From contig CP070743.1 of assembly GCA_020348185.1 (NCBI GenBank), positions 67,247 through 80,434 of the forward strand: a stretch of DNA of 13,188 nt, given 5' to 3'. A program made the position numbers and the translations under genes. This document shows, in pieces, positions 5,637 to 13,188 of the stretch (within the stretch, counting starts at the first letter, position 1; every line of letters begins with the position of its first letter). The notes under the pieces are model-generated. The model worked only from the letters and a program-made list of their open reading frames with translations. It was not told the origin of the DNA and searched no databases. This stretch comes from Nitrospirota bacterium. Its GTDB lineage: Bacteria; Nitrospirota; Nitrospiria; Nitrospirales; UBA8639.

Positions 5637-7424
5637 TTAAAGTTCATCTTTAGGTTTATTCTCGGTAGGGGTCCAGGTGGACCGGATATGGAGTTCCTTG
5701 AGTTGATCGTGACTCACATTGGAGGGGGCTTCAGTCATGAGACATTGAGCCTTTTGGGTTTTGGGAAAGGGGATCACATCCCGAATGGATTCGGTTTTTC
5801 CAATGAGCATAATGAGACGATCTAAGCCCAAGGCGATCCCGCCGTGGGGTGGGGCTCCCAACTCCAGCGCTTCAAGCAAAAACCCAAATTTCTTACTCGC
5901 TTCCTCTTTTTGAATTCCCAGTAAGTCAAAGACTTGTTGTTGCAGTGCAGCAGAATGAATACGAATGCTTCCTCCGCCTAGCTCAAAACCATTTAACACA
6001 AGATCATAGGCTTGCGCCTGTACCTTCAAGGGCTCAGAATCGAGGAAGGGGATATCTTGTGGGGCTGGTGAGGTGAAAGGATGGTGTAACGCGACATATC
6101 GTTTGCTTTCGTGGTCATATTCGAACATCGGAAAATCGACGACCCACAGGGGTTCCCAGCGGTCAAAGTTGATGAGATTGAGTTCAGTGCCTAAGTGCAG
6201 TCGAAGGCGGCCGAGGACGTTATGAACGACCGACGGCTTGTCGGCGACACATAAGAGTAAGTCTCCGGGCTGGGCCTGAGGTAATGCTCGTTGAAGTTCA
6301 ATGGGGTTCAAGAATTTTGCAATAACCGAATCTAATTTCCAGTCATCGATAATTTTGACCCACGCTAAGCCCTTCGCTCCATAACTTTTTGCTTCTTCCA
6401 CAAGGTTGTCAATACGGTTTCTGGCGAATTCCGCTCCTCCCTTGACGACGAGGCCTTTAACCAAACCGTCCGACTCCATGGCATGGCGAAACACTTTGAA
6501 GTCAGAGGACCTGGCAAAAGTCGATAAATCTTCAAGGGGCAAATCAAATCGAAGGTCTGGCTTGTCGGTTCCGTATCGACTGACGATCTCGTGATAGGTA
6601 TATCGAGGGAAGGGGTCCGGAAGATCGATTCCCTTGGTTTCTTGAAAAACCTCGCGGATCATCTGTTCGGTGAGGTCTAACACCTCCTCACGGTCAATGA
6701 ACGACATTTCCAAGTCAATTTGGGTGAATTCCGGTTGACGATCAAGCCTCAAATCCTCATCCCGAAAACAGCGGGCCATCTGAAAATAGCGGTCGGTCCC
6801 TCCTACCATAAGAATCTGTTTAAATAACTGTGGGGATTGAGGAAGGGCAAAAAATTCACCAGGATTGACACGGCTCGGCACCAGGTAATCTCTTGCCCCT
6901 TCCGGGGTGCTTTTCGTGAGAATCGGAGTTTCAATTTCTAAGAAATCGCGGTGATGGAGAAATGTGCGAACCTGAAAGGAGATTTGATGCCTGAGTTCTA
7001 ATAGTTTATTCATCCGCGGGCGGCGAAAATCCAAGTAGCGATATTTGAGCCGTAGCGGTTCAGAAGTATGAACATCGTCTTCGATAGAAAAAGGCAACGG
7101 TTTGGATTCGTTGAGAATCCGTAGAGTGGTCGCCCGTACTTCTATTTCGCCTGTGGCGAGGTGAGGGTTTTCTGATCCCTCCGGTCTGAGAGTGACACGG
7201 CCGGCTATTTCAATCACGTACTCATGGCGAAGTTGGTCGGCTTGTTGGTGACAAGAACCGTCTTCTTCAGAATCAAAAACAATTTGGGTGATCCCTTGCC
7301 GATCTCGTAAGTCAATGAAAATAATTCCACCGTGATCCCGTCGACCATGTACCCATCCAGTCAGGTTGACGGTCTGATCGATGTGGTCTCGGCCTAATTC
7401 TCCGCAACGATGTGTTCTAGGCAC
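5637..7424 (-). CDS. aspS: Aspartyl-tRNA synthetase, probably non-discriminating (Asp/Asn) type
   Basis: Class IIb synthetase that charges tRNA with aspartate in the cytoplasm. The protein has 595 residues from GTG 7424, the usual bacterial length. Order: N-terminal OB-fold anticodon-binding domain (about 1-105); class II core with motif 2 (ARCFRDEDLRLDRQPEFTQI); the bacterial GAD-type insertion; and motif 3 (GIALGLDRLIMLIG). RRDHGG places His at 31 and RPEG places Gly at 83, the pair associated with relaxed recognition of both tRNA-Asp and tRNA-Asn in Pseudomonas aeruginosa AspRS. If so, the host needs GatCAB to finish Asn-tRNA. The frame extends to TTG 7457, but GTG 7424 has GGAGG four nt upstream (7433-7429) and gives MPRTHRCGEL, the normal family start. 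It is the last gene of the minus-strand gua cluster, separated from rluB by a REPIN. Confidence 0.95.
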   Translation of the reverse strand: MPRTHRCGELGRDHIDQTVNLTGWVHGRRDHGGIIFIDLRDRQGITQIVFDSEEDGSCHQQADQLRHEYVIEIAGRVTLRPEGSENPHLATGEIEVRATTLRILNESKPLPFSIEDDVHTSEPLRLKYRYLDFRRPRMNKLLELRHQISFQVRTFLHHRDFLEIETPILTKSTPEGARDYLVPSRVNPGEFFALPQSPQLFKQILMVGGTDRYFQMARCFRDEDLRLDRQPEFTQIDLEMSFIDREEVLDLTEQMIREVFQETKGIDLPDPFPRYTYHEIVSRYGTDKPDLRFDLPLEDLSTFARSSDFKVFRHAMESDGLVKGLVVKGGAEFARNRIDNLVEEAKSYGAKGLAWVKIIDDWKLDSVIAKFLNPIELQRALPQAQPGDLLLCVADKPSVVHNVLGRLRLHLGTELNLINFDRWEPLWVVDFPMFEYDHESKRYVALHHPFTSPAPQDIPFLDSEPLKVQAQAYDLVLNGFELGGGSIRIHSAALQQQVFDLLGIQKEEASKKFGFLLEALELGAPPHGGIALGLDRLIMLIGKTESIRDVIPFPKTQKAQCLMTEAPSNVSHDQLKELHIRSTWTPTENKPKDEL

Positions 7425-7476
7425 AGTTCCTCCGAATCTTGATACGTGGGTTATCAATCATCCGCCGCAGTTCCCC

Positions 7477-7625
7477 GTCTTGTCATCCCTGCGGAGGCAG
7501 GGACCCAGACCACGTGTGATGCCCACAGATGCGTTTCTTCTCGTGATGCCCTTGGCTCTGGATTCCTGCTTTCGCACTTGCGCGTCGAAGTGCCTCCGCG
7601 CGATAGCAGGGGAATGACGGAAGAC
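7477..7625. repeat. REPIN-like element: two REP hairpins in inverted orientation
   Basis: The outer ends gtcttgtcatccctgc (7477-7492) and gcaggggaatgacggaagac (7606-7625) are imperfect inverted repeats. The left REP has a perfect 6-bp stem, CCCTGC-ggag-GCAGGG (7487-7502), followed by gacccaga. The right REP, reversed, has CCTGCT (7565-7570) paired with AGCAGG (7605-7610), preceded by tctggatt. Inside it is a second hairpin, GCACTT (7574-7579) with AAGTGC (7588-7593). The gtcat-ccc-tgc...ggcaggga-ccaga pattern is a familiar dispersed palindrome of bacterial genomes. Two copies back to back form a REPIN/BIME, usually mobilised in trans by a RAYT (Y1) transposase. No transposase gene is nearby. 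The element fills most of the 269-nt rluB-aspS gap, so it may affect aspS mRNA or end upstream transcription. Confidence 0.75.
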
Positions 7626-7693
7626 TTAATCGTGGTGGGCCGAGAGAAGTAGGGGAATCCTTCATTATTAGTTGGTGTTTACAGCCTCAACTT

Positions 7694-8524
7694 TCAAGTG
7701 CGCTGCTTCCGGGGTCTATGGGGATTTCTTTTCGAGGGCCTAGGGCCAATCTGGTTTCTTGATCGAGATGAGGGGTGACGATGCAGTAAAGTTCTCAGGG
7801 CATTGGCCTCTTCATCTGATAGATACCGACTTGCTCCAATTGGGAGATCGCCAAGTGCCAACGGACCGAATTTTACTCGTTTTAATTTGATGACCGGATG
7901 TCCGACACAATCTAACATTCTTTTAACTTGATGGTTCCTCCCCTCTGATATCGTCATCTCTATCCAGGAGTTTGCCTCAGTTTGACGGATTCTTCGAACG
8001 TGTGCGGGAGCTGTCGGACCGTCCTCTAAGAGGAGTCCATTTTTTAATTTTGTCATATCTTCATTGTCCAAGGAACCCTTGATTTTGACTAAGTAGGTCT
8101 TGTTGACATGATTGCGGGGGTGAAGACACGCCTGGGCAATATCGCCATTATTCGTGAGCAGTAACAAGCCTTCGCTATCGGAGTCAAGGCGACCGACGGG
8201 AAACGTCCGAATGGACCCCGTCTCCAGTAGATCCGCAATCGTCGGCCGGTCTAATGGATCATTCATCGTTGACACATAACCACCGGGCTTGTGGAGCATA
8301 AGAAATATGTCAGGCGGCTGAGTTTTCAGATGACGCCCATTCACCTTCACATGGTCGCGATTTGGATCAATGCATGTTCCTAATACCGTGACCGTCTTGC
8401 CATTCACGGTCACTCGCCCTTCCTGTATGAGCGTTTCAGCGGCCCGCCGGGACGCCAATCCCGATCGGGCGATGACCTTTTGCAATCTAACCTGTGCGGA
8501 AGTTATTGGCATCGCTATTCCCAT
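7694..8524 (-). CDS. rluB: RsuA/RluB-family rRNA pseudouridine synthase
   Basis: Pseudouridine synthase of the RsuA/RluB/RluE/RluF group, 276 residues. An N-terminal S4 RNA-binding domain (about 12-57: RLQKVIARSGLASRRAAETL, RVTVNGKTV) is followed by the catalytic domain with MLHKPGGYVST (76-86) and GRLDSDSEGLLLLTN (111-125), where Asp114 should be the nucleophile. Conserved later blocks are HVNKTYLVKIKG, EGRNHQVKRML and VIKLKRVKFGPLALGDL. The C-terminus carries a basic tail rich in Arg, Lys, Pro and Ser, probably for RNA binding. The likely target is a 23S rRNA uridine near position 2605 (E. coli numbering), but RsuA-like 16S specificity cannot be excluded. The ATG at 8524 lies inside the end of guaA (10-nt overlap); an in-frame ATG at 8512 (Met5) begins 2 nt after the guaA stop and is also plausible. 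Translation is likely coupled to guaA. Confidence 0.9.
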   Translation of the reverse strand: MGIAMPITSAQVRLQKVIARSGLASRRAAETLIQEGRVTVNGKTVTVLGTCIDPNRDHVKVNGRHLKTQPPDIFLMLHKPGGYVSTMNDPLDRPTIADLLETGSIRTFPVGRLDSDSEGLLLLTNNGDIAQACLHPRNHVNKTYLVKIKGSLDNEDMTKLKNGLLLEDGPTAPAHVRRIRQTEANSWIEMTISEGRNHQVKRMLDCVGHPVIKLKRVKFGPLALGDLPIGASRYLSDEEANALRTLLHRHPSSRSRNQIGPRPSKRNPHRPRKQRT

Positions 8525-10071
8525 TCAATCGTACTGGGAGGTTTGGAACTGATGTCGTACACGACCCGATTGACCCCTTTCACTTCGTTGATAATACGAG
8601 ACGACAAACGTCCTAGAATTTCATGAGGGATATCGGCCCAATCGGCAGTCATCCCATCAGTGCTCGTCACGGCCCGAATCGCAATGACGGATTCATAGGT
8701 TCGTTGATCTCCCATGACGCCTACGGTTTGAACGGGTATGAGGACGGCAAAGGCTTGCCAGATTTCACGATAGAGTCCGGCCTTTCGTATTTCTTCCGTG
8801 ACGATGGCATCAGCCTCTCGTAAAATTGTCAGCCGTTCAGGTGTCACGCCACCGATAATCCTGATAGCGAGGCCCGGTCCTGGAAAGGGATGTCGCCATA
8901 TGAGATCGTCCGGTAGCCCCAATTCAAGGCCGAGGGCCCGAACTTCATCTTTAAAAAGGTCCCGAAGCGGTTCGATGAGCCGTAATTTCATCCGTGCCGG
9001 AAGCCCTCCAACATTGTGATGGGTTTTGATTGTTGCGGATGGCCCCTTGGTGCTCACACTTTCAATCACGTCCGGATACAGGGTTCCTTGAACGAGGTAT
9101 TTGACCTGACCGATGGTTTGAGCTTCTGATTCAAACGACTTGATGAATTGACGCCCGATAATTTTTCGTTTCTTTTCTGGATGAATCGTTCGTCCTAGGG
9201 CTTGAAGAAAGGCTGCTCGACTGTCCACGACCCGCACATCCATATGATAGTGCGCATCAAAAATACTTTCCAGCAGGGTGACTTCATCTTTTCTCATGAA
9301 CCCATTATCAATGAATAGGCAATTCAATTGATTGCCGATGGCCCGATGAGTGAGGGCAGCGGCAACGGTCGAATCGACTCCCCCGCTCAGCGCGCAGATG
9401 ACTTTGTCGTCCCCAACCTGTTCACGGATTTCTTGAACGGCCTCAGTGATAAAAGACCCCATGGTCCAGTTAGGCTGACATCCACATACCCTGGAAACGA
9501 AATTGTTGAGAATGGTTTCCCCGTGAGTGGTATGCGCCACTTCGGGATGAAATTGTAAACAAAAAATAGGCGCTGTCTGGTGGGGCCGCTTCATAACGGC
9601 GATCGGGGAGTTGTCCGTATGCGCGATGACTTGAAAGTCCGGGGGAAGCTGATCAATTCGATCCCCATGAGACATCCATACGGGAAATCCTCGATGAGTG
9701 GGGAGACCCTGAAACAAATCGGAGTTGTCATCGATCATTAATTCCGCCCGCCCATACTCTCTTCTTTGGGCGCCGGCAACCTGACCACCCAAGGCCTGGG
9801 TGATGACCTGCATGCCATAACAAATACCGAGGATAGGAAGATCTAACGATAACAGTCCCTCTGGAGGGTGGGGAGCTTCCCGGTCAGTCACACTGGCAGG
9901 CCCGCCGGAAAGAATAAGGCCCTTAGGGTGATACGCGAGGATTCTTTCTAGGGAAGTCGATGAAGAAAGAATGACGGAGTAGACATGCTGTTCCCGAATA
10001 CGACGGGCGATCAGTTGGGTGTACTGGGATCCAAAATCCAGTATAACGATGGTATCGTGGGAAGACAGCAT
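8515..10071 (-). CDS. guaA: GMP synthase (glutamine-hydrolysing)
   Basis: Converts XMP to GMP with ATP and glutamine, the last step of guanine nucleotide synthesis. The single 518-residue chain has an N-terminal class I glutamine amidotransferase domain with nucleophile Cys84 (GICYGMQ) and His175/Glu177 (FHPEV). It is followed by the ATP-pyrophosphatase domain with P-loop SGGVDST (229-235) and the C-terminal dimerisation domain (IIGGVTPERL, AVTSTDGMTADW, ending in KPPSTIEWE). The chain is complete with no missing catalytic residue. The start ATG 10071 lies 5 residues before the conserved IVILDFGSQYTQLIARR block; the ribosome-binding site is weak. It lies 53 nt after guaB in the same direction, the usual guaBA arrangement, and its end overlaps the rluB-like gene. 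Confidence 0.97.
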   Translation of the reverse strand: MLSSHDTIVILDFGSQYTQLIARRIREQHVYSVILSSSTSLERILAYHPKGLILSGGPASVTDREAPHPPEGLLSLDLPILGICYGMQVITQALGGQVAGAQRREYGRAELMIDDNSDLFQGLPTHRGFPVWMSHGDRIDQLPPDFQVIAHTDNSPIAVMKRPHQTAPIFCLQFHPEVAHTTHGETILNNFVSRVCGCQPNWTMGSFITEAVQEIREQVGDDKVICALSGGVDSTVAAALTHRAIGNQLNCLFIDNGFMRKDEVTLLESIFDAHYHMDVRVVDSRAAFLQALGRTIHPEKKRKIIGRQFIKSFESEAQTIGQVKYLVQGTLYPDVIESVSTKGPSATIKTHHNVGGLPARMKLRLIEPLRDLFKDEVRALGLELGLPDDLIWRHPFPGPGLAIRIIGGVTPERLTILREADAIVTEEIRKAGLYREIWQAFAVLIPVQTVGVMGDQRTYESVIAIRAVTSTDGMTADWADIPHEILGRLSSRIINEVKGVNRVVYDISSKPPSTIEWE

Positions 10072-10124
10072 ATTGAGAAAATGCTAGCAGTGTGTGCGTG
10101 AGCCTCGGTCATAGGAGGACGGCC

Positions 10125-11594
10125 TCATTCCACATCAGCCCGGTAATTCGGAGCCTCCTTCGTGATAATCACATCATGGACATGGGCTTCCCGAAGACCC
10201 GATTGTGTGAGACGGATGAATGTGGCCTCTTTCTGTAGTTGAGGTATAGAACGGCATCCGCAATATCCCATGCCAGCCTTGAGGCCACCGACGAGTTGAT
10301 ACACAAGGGCCGATAAGGTTCCCTTATAGGGTACGCGAGCTTCAATACCTTCTGGGACAAGTTTGGAGGCTGGCTGCTGCTCCTCTTGGAAATACCGGTC
10401 TCTCCCTCCACGTTCTAACGCGCCGAGGGATCCCATTCCTCGGTATTCTTTGTACGTTCGCCCTTGATACAGCACCAGGTCCCCCGGGGATTCTTCGGTT
10501 CCAGCGAATAAGGATCCGATCATCACAGATGAGGCCCCTGCCGCGAGGGCCTTACTAATATCACCCGAATATTTGACTCCTCCGTCCGCAATAATGGGAA
10601 TTCCGCTACCGGCAAGCTCCTTCGCACAGTCTGCAATGGCTGTGAGTTGAGGTACGCCAGCCCCGGAAACCACTCGTGTCGTACAGATGGAACCTGGGCC
10701 AACGCCGACTTTGACAGCATCAACGCCACACTTGACGAGATCTTTCACGCCTTCTGCAGTGGCAATGTTGCCGGCCACCACATCCAGCTCTGGATACTGT
10801 TTTTTGATAAGCTTTACGGTTTCTTCCACTCTGTGAGAATGTCCATGGGCGGTGTCCACACAGACAACATCCACCCCAGCTTTGGTGAGTAAATCGAGTC
10901 GCTCTTCAACGTCCGGCCCCACACCGACCGCCGCTCCGACCCGTAATCGGCCATGCTGGTCTTTGCAGGCGTTCGGGTATTTGATTCGCTTCTGAATGTC
11001 CTTAATGGTAATCAGGCCTTTTAGTTCATATTGGTCATTGACGACCGGTAATTTTTCAATTCGATGTTCATGCAAGATTTCCCTGGCTTTTTCGAGACTT
11101 GTGCCTTCAGGCGCTGTAATGAGCTGACCGGTCGTCATAACCTGGGAAACCTTCAGGTCCATTCTCGTCTCAAAACGAAGATCCCGGTTTGTCAGAATTC
11201 CCACGAGTTTCCCATTTTTGGTCACGGGAATGCCTGAGATCCGATAGGTGGCCATGAGGTGGTGAACATCCCGTATCGTTTGATCCGGAGAAATCGTGAT
11301 GGGGGCGAGAATCATGCCACTTTCAGATTTCTTGACCTTATCAATTTCTCCCGCCTGGGCCTGAGGAGGCAAGGCGCGATGAACGAATCCCAGTCCGCCC
11401 TCACGAGCGATGGCGATAGCCAAACGTCCCTCAGTGACGGTATCCATGGCTGCGCTAATGAGGGGAATATTGATCTGAATGTTGGAGGTCAGAGAGGTCG
11501 CGGTGTTGACGTCAGCGGGAACCACATCTGACTTAGCTGGTACTAAGACCACATCGTCAAAGGTCAATCCAATTCGGATATCTTGTTCCCGCAT
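10125..11594 (-). CDS. guaB: Inosine-5'-monophosphate dehydrogenase
   Basis: Oxidises IMP to XMP with NAD, the first committed and rate-limiting step to GMP. It has 489 residues with a TIM-barrel catalytic domain interrupted by two CBS domains at about residues 92-205 (MILAPITISPDQTIRDVHHL; KVSQVMTTGQLITAPEGTSL), which in the family bind ATP/GTP-type regulators. The catalytic loop GVGPGSICTTRVV holds Cys304, and the flap RGMGSLGALERGG follows. I chose ATG 11594, which has AGGGG about six nt upstream in a run of seven G; the codon before it, TTG 11597, is in frame but sits within that spacer. It is first of the gua-rlu-asp cluster, so its promoter should be in the 262-nt gap upstream. Confidence 0.97.
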   Translation of the reverse strand: MREQDIRIGLTFDDVVLVPAKSDVVPADVNTATSLTSNIQINIPLISAAMDTVTEGRLAIAIAREGGLGFVHRALPPQAQAGEIDKVKKSESGMILAPITISPDQTIRDVHHLMATYRISGIPVTKNGKLVGILTNRDLRFETRMDLKVSQVMTTGQLITAPEGTSLEKAREILHEHRIEKLPVVNDQYELKGLITIKDIQKRIKYPNACKDQHGRLRVGAAVGVGPDVEERLDLLTKAGVDVVCVDTAHGHSHRVEETVKLIKKQYPELDVVAGNIATAEGVKDLVKCGVDAVKVGVGPGSICTTRVVSGAGVPQLTAIADCAKELAGSGIPIIADGGVKYSGDISKALAAGASSVMIGSLFAGTEESPGDLVLYQGRTYKEYRGMGSLGALERGGRDRYFQEEQQPASKLVPEGIEARVPYKGTLSALVYQLVGGLKAGMGYCGCRSIPQLQKEATFIRLTQSGLREAHVHDVIITKEAPNYRADVE

Positions 11595-11856
11595 CAACCC
11601 CCCCTAGGCAGTCAACGAATGCATGGTATCGATTAAGGAATACACGATAAAAACGATCCCTCTTTCCTCAATCGTATCGGGTAAACCACCACAACAAAAC
11701 TCTGTACATGATGACGTGCTGAGGAAGAAAATGCAACTCCTTCTTTTTGATCCAGCTTGTCAAAAACAAGGATCTGGATCTCTCAGGTGAGGGAAACAGA
11801 GAAGCCTACTTTCTGGGGCAGGATGTGTCAGCCAATAAGGACAGGACGACAAACTG
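11595..11856. other. Intergenic region upstream of guaB; no gene seen
   Basis: This gap lies between the guaB start and the 3' end of the NHL-protein gene, both on the minus strand, so it should contain the guaB promoter and the end of the NHL transcript. A perfect TTGACA occurs on the minus strand at 11763-11758, but no good -10 lies 16-18 nt downstream. A weaker pair, TTGAGG then TATCGT 16 nt later, lies closer to guaB. I see no convincing ORF, known riboswitch or U-tract terminator. Confidence 0.5.
11749..11780. repeat. Imperfect hairpin upstream of guaB
   Basis: GATCCAG (11749-11755) and CTGGATC (11774-11780) are perfect complements, and inside them TTGT (11757-11760) pairs with ACAA (11766-11769) around a 5-nt loop, with an asymmetric 1/4-nt internal loop. 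On the minus strand it is followed by AAAAAG rather than a T run, so it is not a canonical terminator for the NHL gene. On the plus strand the T run precedes it. The TTGACA hexamer lies in the inner stem and loop. Confidence 0.45.
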
Positions 11857-13188
11857 TTATTGATCTGCGGTTTCTGGCAGGAACGCCACGACGTCCTCTT
11901 CTTTGAATTGGTGGTCTGCGTCTTCGGCCGGCATAAATTGCTGGACTCGCATATTTCCGCTATCGACGACAAAAACGTTTCCCCGACTATCCACGGTTAG
12001 GCCATAAGGGAAATTGAAATGGCCGTCTGCGTTTCCGAATCCACCCCATTGGGTAATGAAATTCCCATCGCGATCGAACTTTTGAATCCGTTGGTTCCCC
12101 GTATCGCTGACATACACGTCACCCGCATCATCGACGGTAATGCCCCAGGGTGAACGGAATTGACCTGGCTCTTGGGCTTGGGAACTGCTGGCATGACCCG
12201 CACCAATCCCACCTCCCCATTTTGTGAGAAATTGAGGCAGGACATTGGTGCTGGTATCGAATTTTTGAATCCGATGGTTACCCATGTCCACGACATAGAC
12301 GGATCCATCAGATTGGTCCACAGCGATCCCTCTCGCAAAATAAAACTGCCCATCATTATTTCCGAAGCTTCCCCATTGCATAATGAATTCACCTGTTTCA
12401 TCAAATTTTTGCACCCGGAAGTTGGCACTGTCCACGACATAGATATATCCACGGACCCGATCGACGGCCACGCCCCAGGGGGAATTAAATTGTCCCTCTC
12501 CGTTCCCGCGTGAGCCGATTTTCAGGAGGTAATGTCCAAGTTTCCCATCGAATTTTTGGATGCGGTGATTGTTGGTGTCAGCGACATACACATCCCCTTT
12601 GCCATCGCAGGCAATCCCGGTAGGATTATTGAAATTACCATTTGCTGAACCAAAATTGCCCCATAGGAGAATGAAATTTCCATTATGTTCGAATTTTTGG
12701 ATTCGGTTATTTCCATTATCCACCACAAACAGGCTGCTTTGTCGATCAATGGCCATCCCATAGATGGGGCTGATGAATTCTCCTCCGTGAAGGAGTGAGG
12801 CTCCACGACCAGCCTTGCCCCATTTGGCGACACACACATATCCGGAGGTGTTCAGGAGAATCGTGGCACTAGCCGGCACGGAGACGTTATTTCCAACATC
12901 CTTAAACCAAACATAAACCGTTTTGGTTCCGTCTTCCGGGGAGGTGGTAAAGGGAATGGTTGCGCCAAATCGGTGTTCTGGCTCGACTTCGACCCAGCCT
13001 GGCATGGTCGCGCTGGGGGTCATGGGATTTTCTGAAATAAAATAGGCCGCAACTCCCGTATCCAAATCCTTGGCGGAAATCGTGGCCACCAAGTCGGGGG
13101 AGTTGGTCATATGGGCTCCATGGTTCAAGACCATATCGGGATTCTGTGGCGCCGTGATATCAATGAGGACCGGTGTTGCGGATTGTTC
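11857..13188 (-). CDS. Ig-like plus six-NHL-repeat beta-propeller protein, partial at 5' end
   Basis: The frame is open from the stop at 11857 to the right edge, so the N-terminus is missing. The ATG at 13134 is preceded in frame by EQSATPVLIDITAPQNPD, part of a domain, so it is not the start. Order: a bacterial Ig-like unit of the 'ITAPQNPD ... TNSPDLVATISAKDLDTGV ... DGTKTVYVWFKDVGNNVS' type, in the family often repeated in extracellular proteins; then six NHL repeats, each ending with a VVD.GN.RIQKF-like strand (for example DVYVADTNNHRIQKF and DVYVSDTGNQRIQKF); then an acidic tail of about 20 residues ending PETADQ. Six NHL repeats make one closed six-blade propeller, a protein- or ligand-binding scaffold, likely outside the cytoplasm. 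A 15-20 residue Gly/Ser/Gln-rich loop interrupts the link between blades 4 and 5. No enzyme motif is visible, and the specific role is unknown. Confidence 0.85.
   Translation of the reverse strand, partial: EQSATPVLIDITAPQNPDMVLNHGAHMTNSPDLVATISAKDLDTGVAAYFISENPMTPSATMPGWVEVEPEHRFGATIPFTTSPEDGTKTVYVWFKDVGNNVSVPASATILLNTSGYVCVAKWGKAGRGASLLHGGEFISPIYGMAIDRQSSLFVVDNGNNRIQKFEHNGNFILLWGNFGSANGNFNNPTGIACDGKGDVYVADTNNHRIQKFDGKLGHYLLKIGSRGNGEGQFNSPWGVAVDRVRGYIYVVDSANFRVQKFDETGEFIMQWGSFGNNDGQFYFARGIAVDQSDGSVYVVDMGNHRIQKFDTSTNVLPQFLTKWGGGIGAGHASSSQAQEPGQFRSPWGITVDDAGDVYVSDTGNQRIQKFDRDGNFITQWGGFGNADGHFNFPYGLTVDSRGNVFVVDSGNMRVQQFMPAEDADHQFKEEDVVAFLPETADQ

Noticed and set aside
7446..7665. Short open frames on both strands across the rluB-aspS gap
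   Set aside because: They lie on the REPIN palindromes and their translations have the low-complexity composition expected of such repeats.
11758..11763. Perfect TTGACA as the guaB -35 box
   Set aside because: No acceptable -10 hexamer is found at 16-18 nt, and the position is far from the start codon.
1..13188. CRISPR array, tRNA/rRNA genes, prophage or insertion sequence
   Set aside because: No regularly spaced long direct repeats, tRNA-like cloverleaf, rRNA signature or transposase/phage motif was recognised by reading; a formal tRNA scan was not possible.

Overview
The window looks like chromosomal DNA of a Gram-negative bacterium of the Nitrospirota (Nitrospira-like). The main evidence is the first 3.2 kb, a bacterial 20S proteasome operon. 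The gene just upstream of prcB ends in VDPRQAERYRQRTGE, which matches the C-terminal signature of UBact, the Pup-like modifier described in Nitrospirota and some other Gram-negative phyla. It does not match the GGQ/GGE tail of actinobacterial Pup. The taxonomic placement is inference, since no rRNA or other phylogenetic marker is present.

Layout. Positions 1-3175 (+) hold a compact operon: the 3' end of the UBact modifier gene, prcB (proteasome beta), prcA (alpha, overlapping prcB by 8 nt) and a PafA/Dop-family ligase gene, most likely pafA. Together these would tag proteins with UBact and degrade them. The ATPase ring (Mpa/ARC) and the second PafA/Dop paralogue are not visible and would have to lie outside the window. 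Positions 3286-4284 (-) encode a nucleotide-sugar SDR resembling UDP-glucuronate decarboxylase. Diverging from it, 4470-5501 (+) encodes an exported, Tat-type sulfite-oxidase-family molybdoenzyme.

Positions 5637-11594 (-) read, in transcription order, guaB, guaA, rluB-like, aspS. This is a guanine-nucleotide synthesis pair coupled to an rRNA pseudouridine synthase, then an aspartyl-tRNA synthetase carrying the His31/Gly83 pair of non-discriminating (Asp/Asn) enzymes. A 149-bp REPIN-like inverted pair of REP hairpins separates rluB from aspS. The window ends inside a minus-strand gene (11857 to the right edge) for an Ig-like plus six-blade NHL beta-propeller protein.

Non-coding structure: a tandem 18-bp degenerate repeat after pafA; a 13-bp palindrome flanked by direct repeats in the divergent intergenic region; a long imperfect inverted repeat (gtttcgggtttc / gaaactcgaaac) between the convergent molybdoenzyme and aspS genes; and an imperfect hairpin upstream of guaB. 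No tRNA, rRNA, CRISPR array, insertion sequence or phage gene was seen. The most notable system is the UBact-proteasome operon, which is known but little studied; nothing here is clearly a wholly undescribed system.
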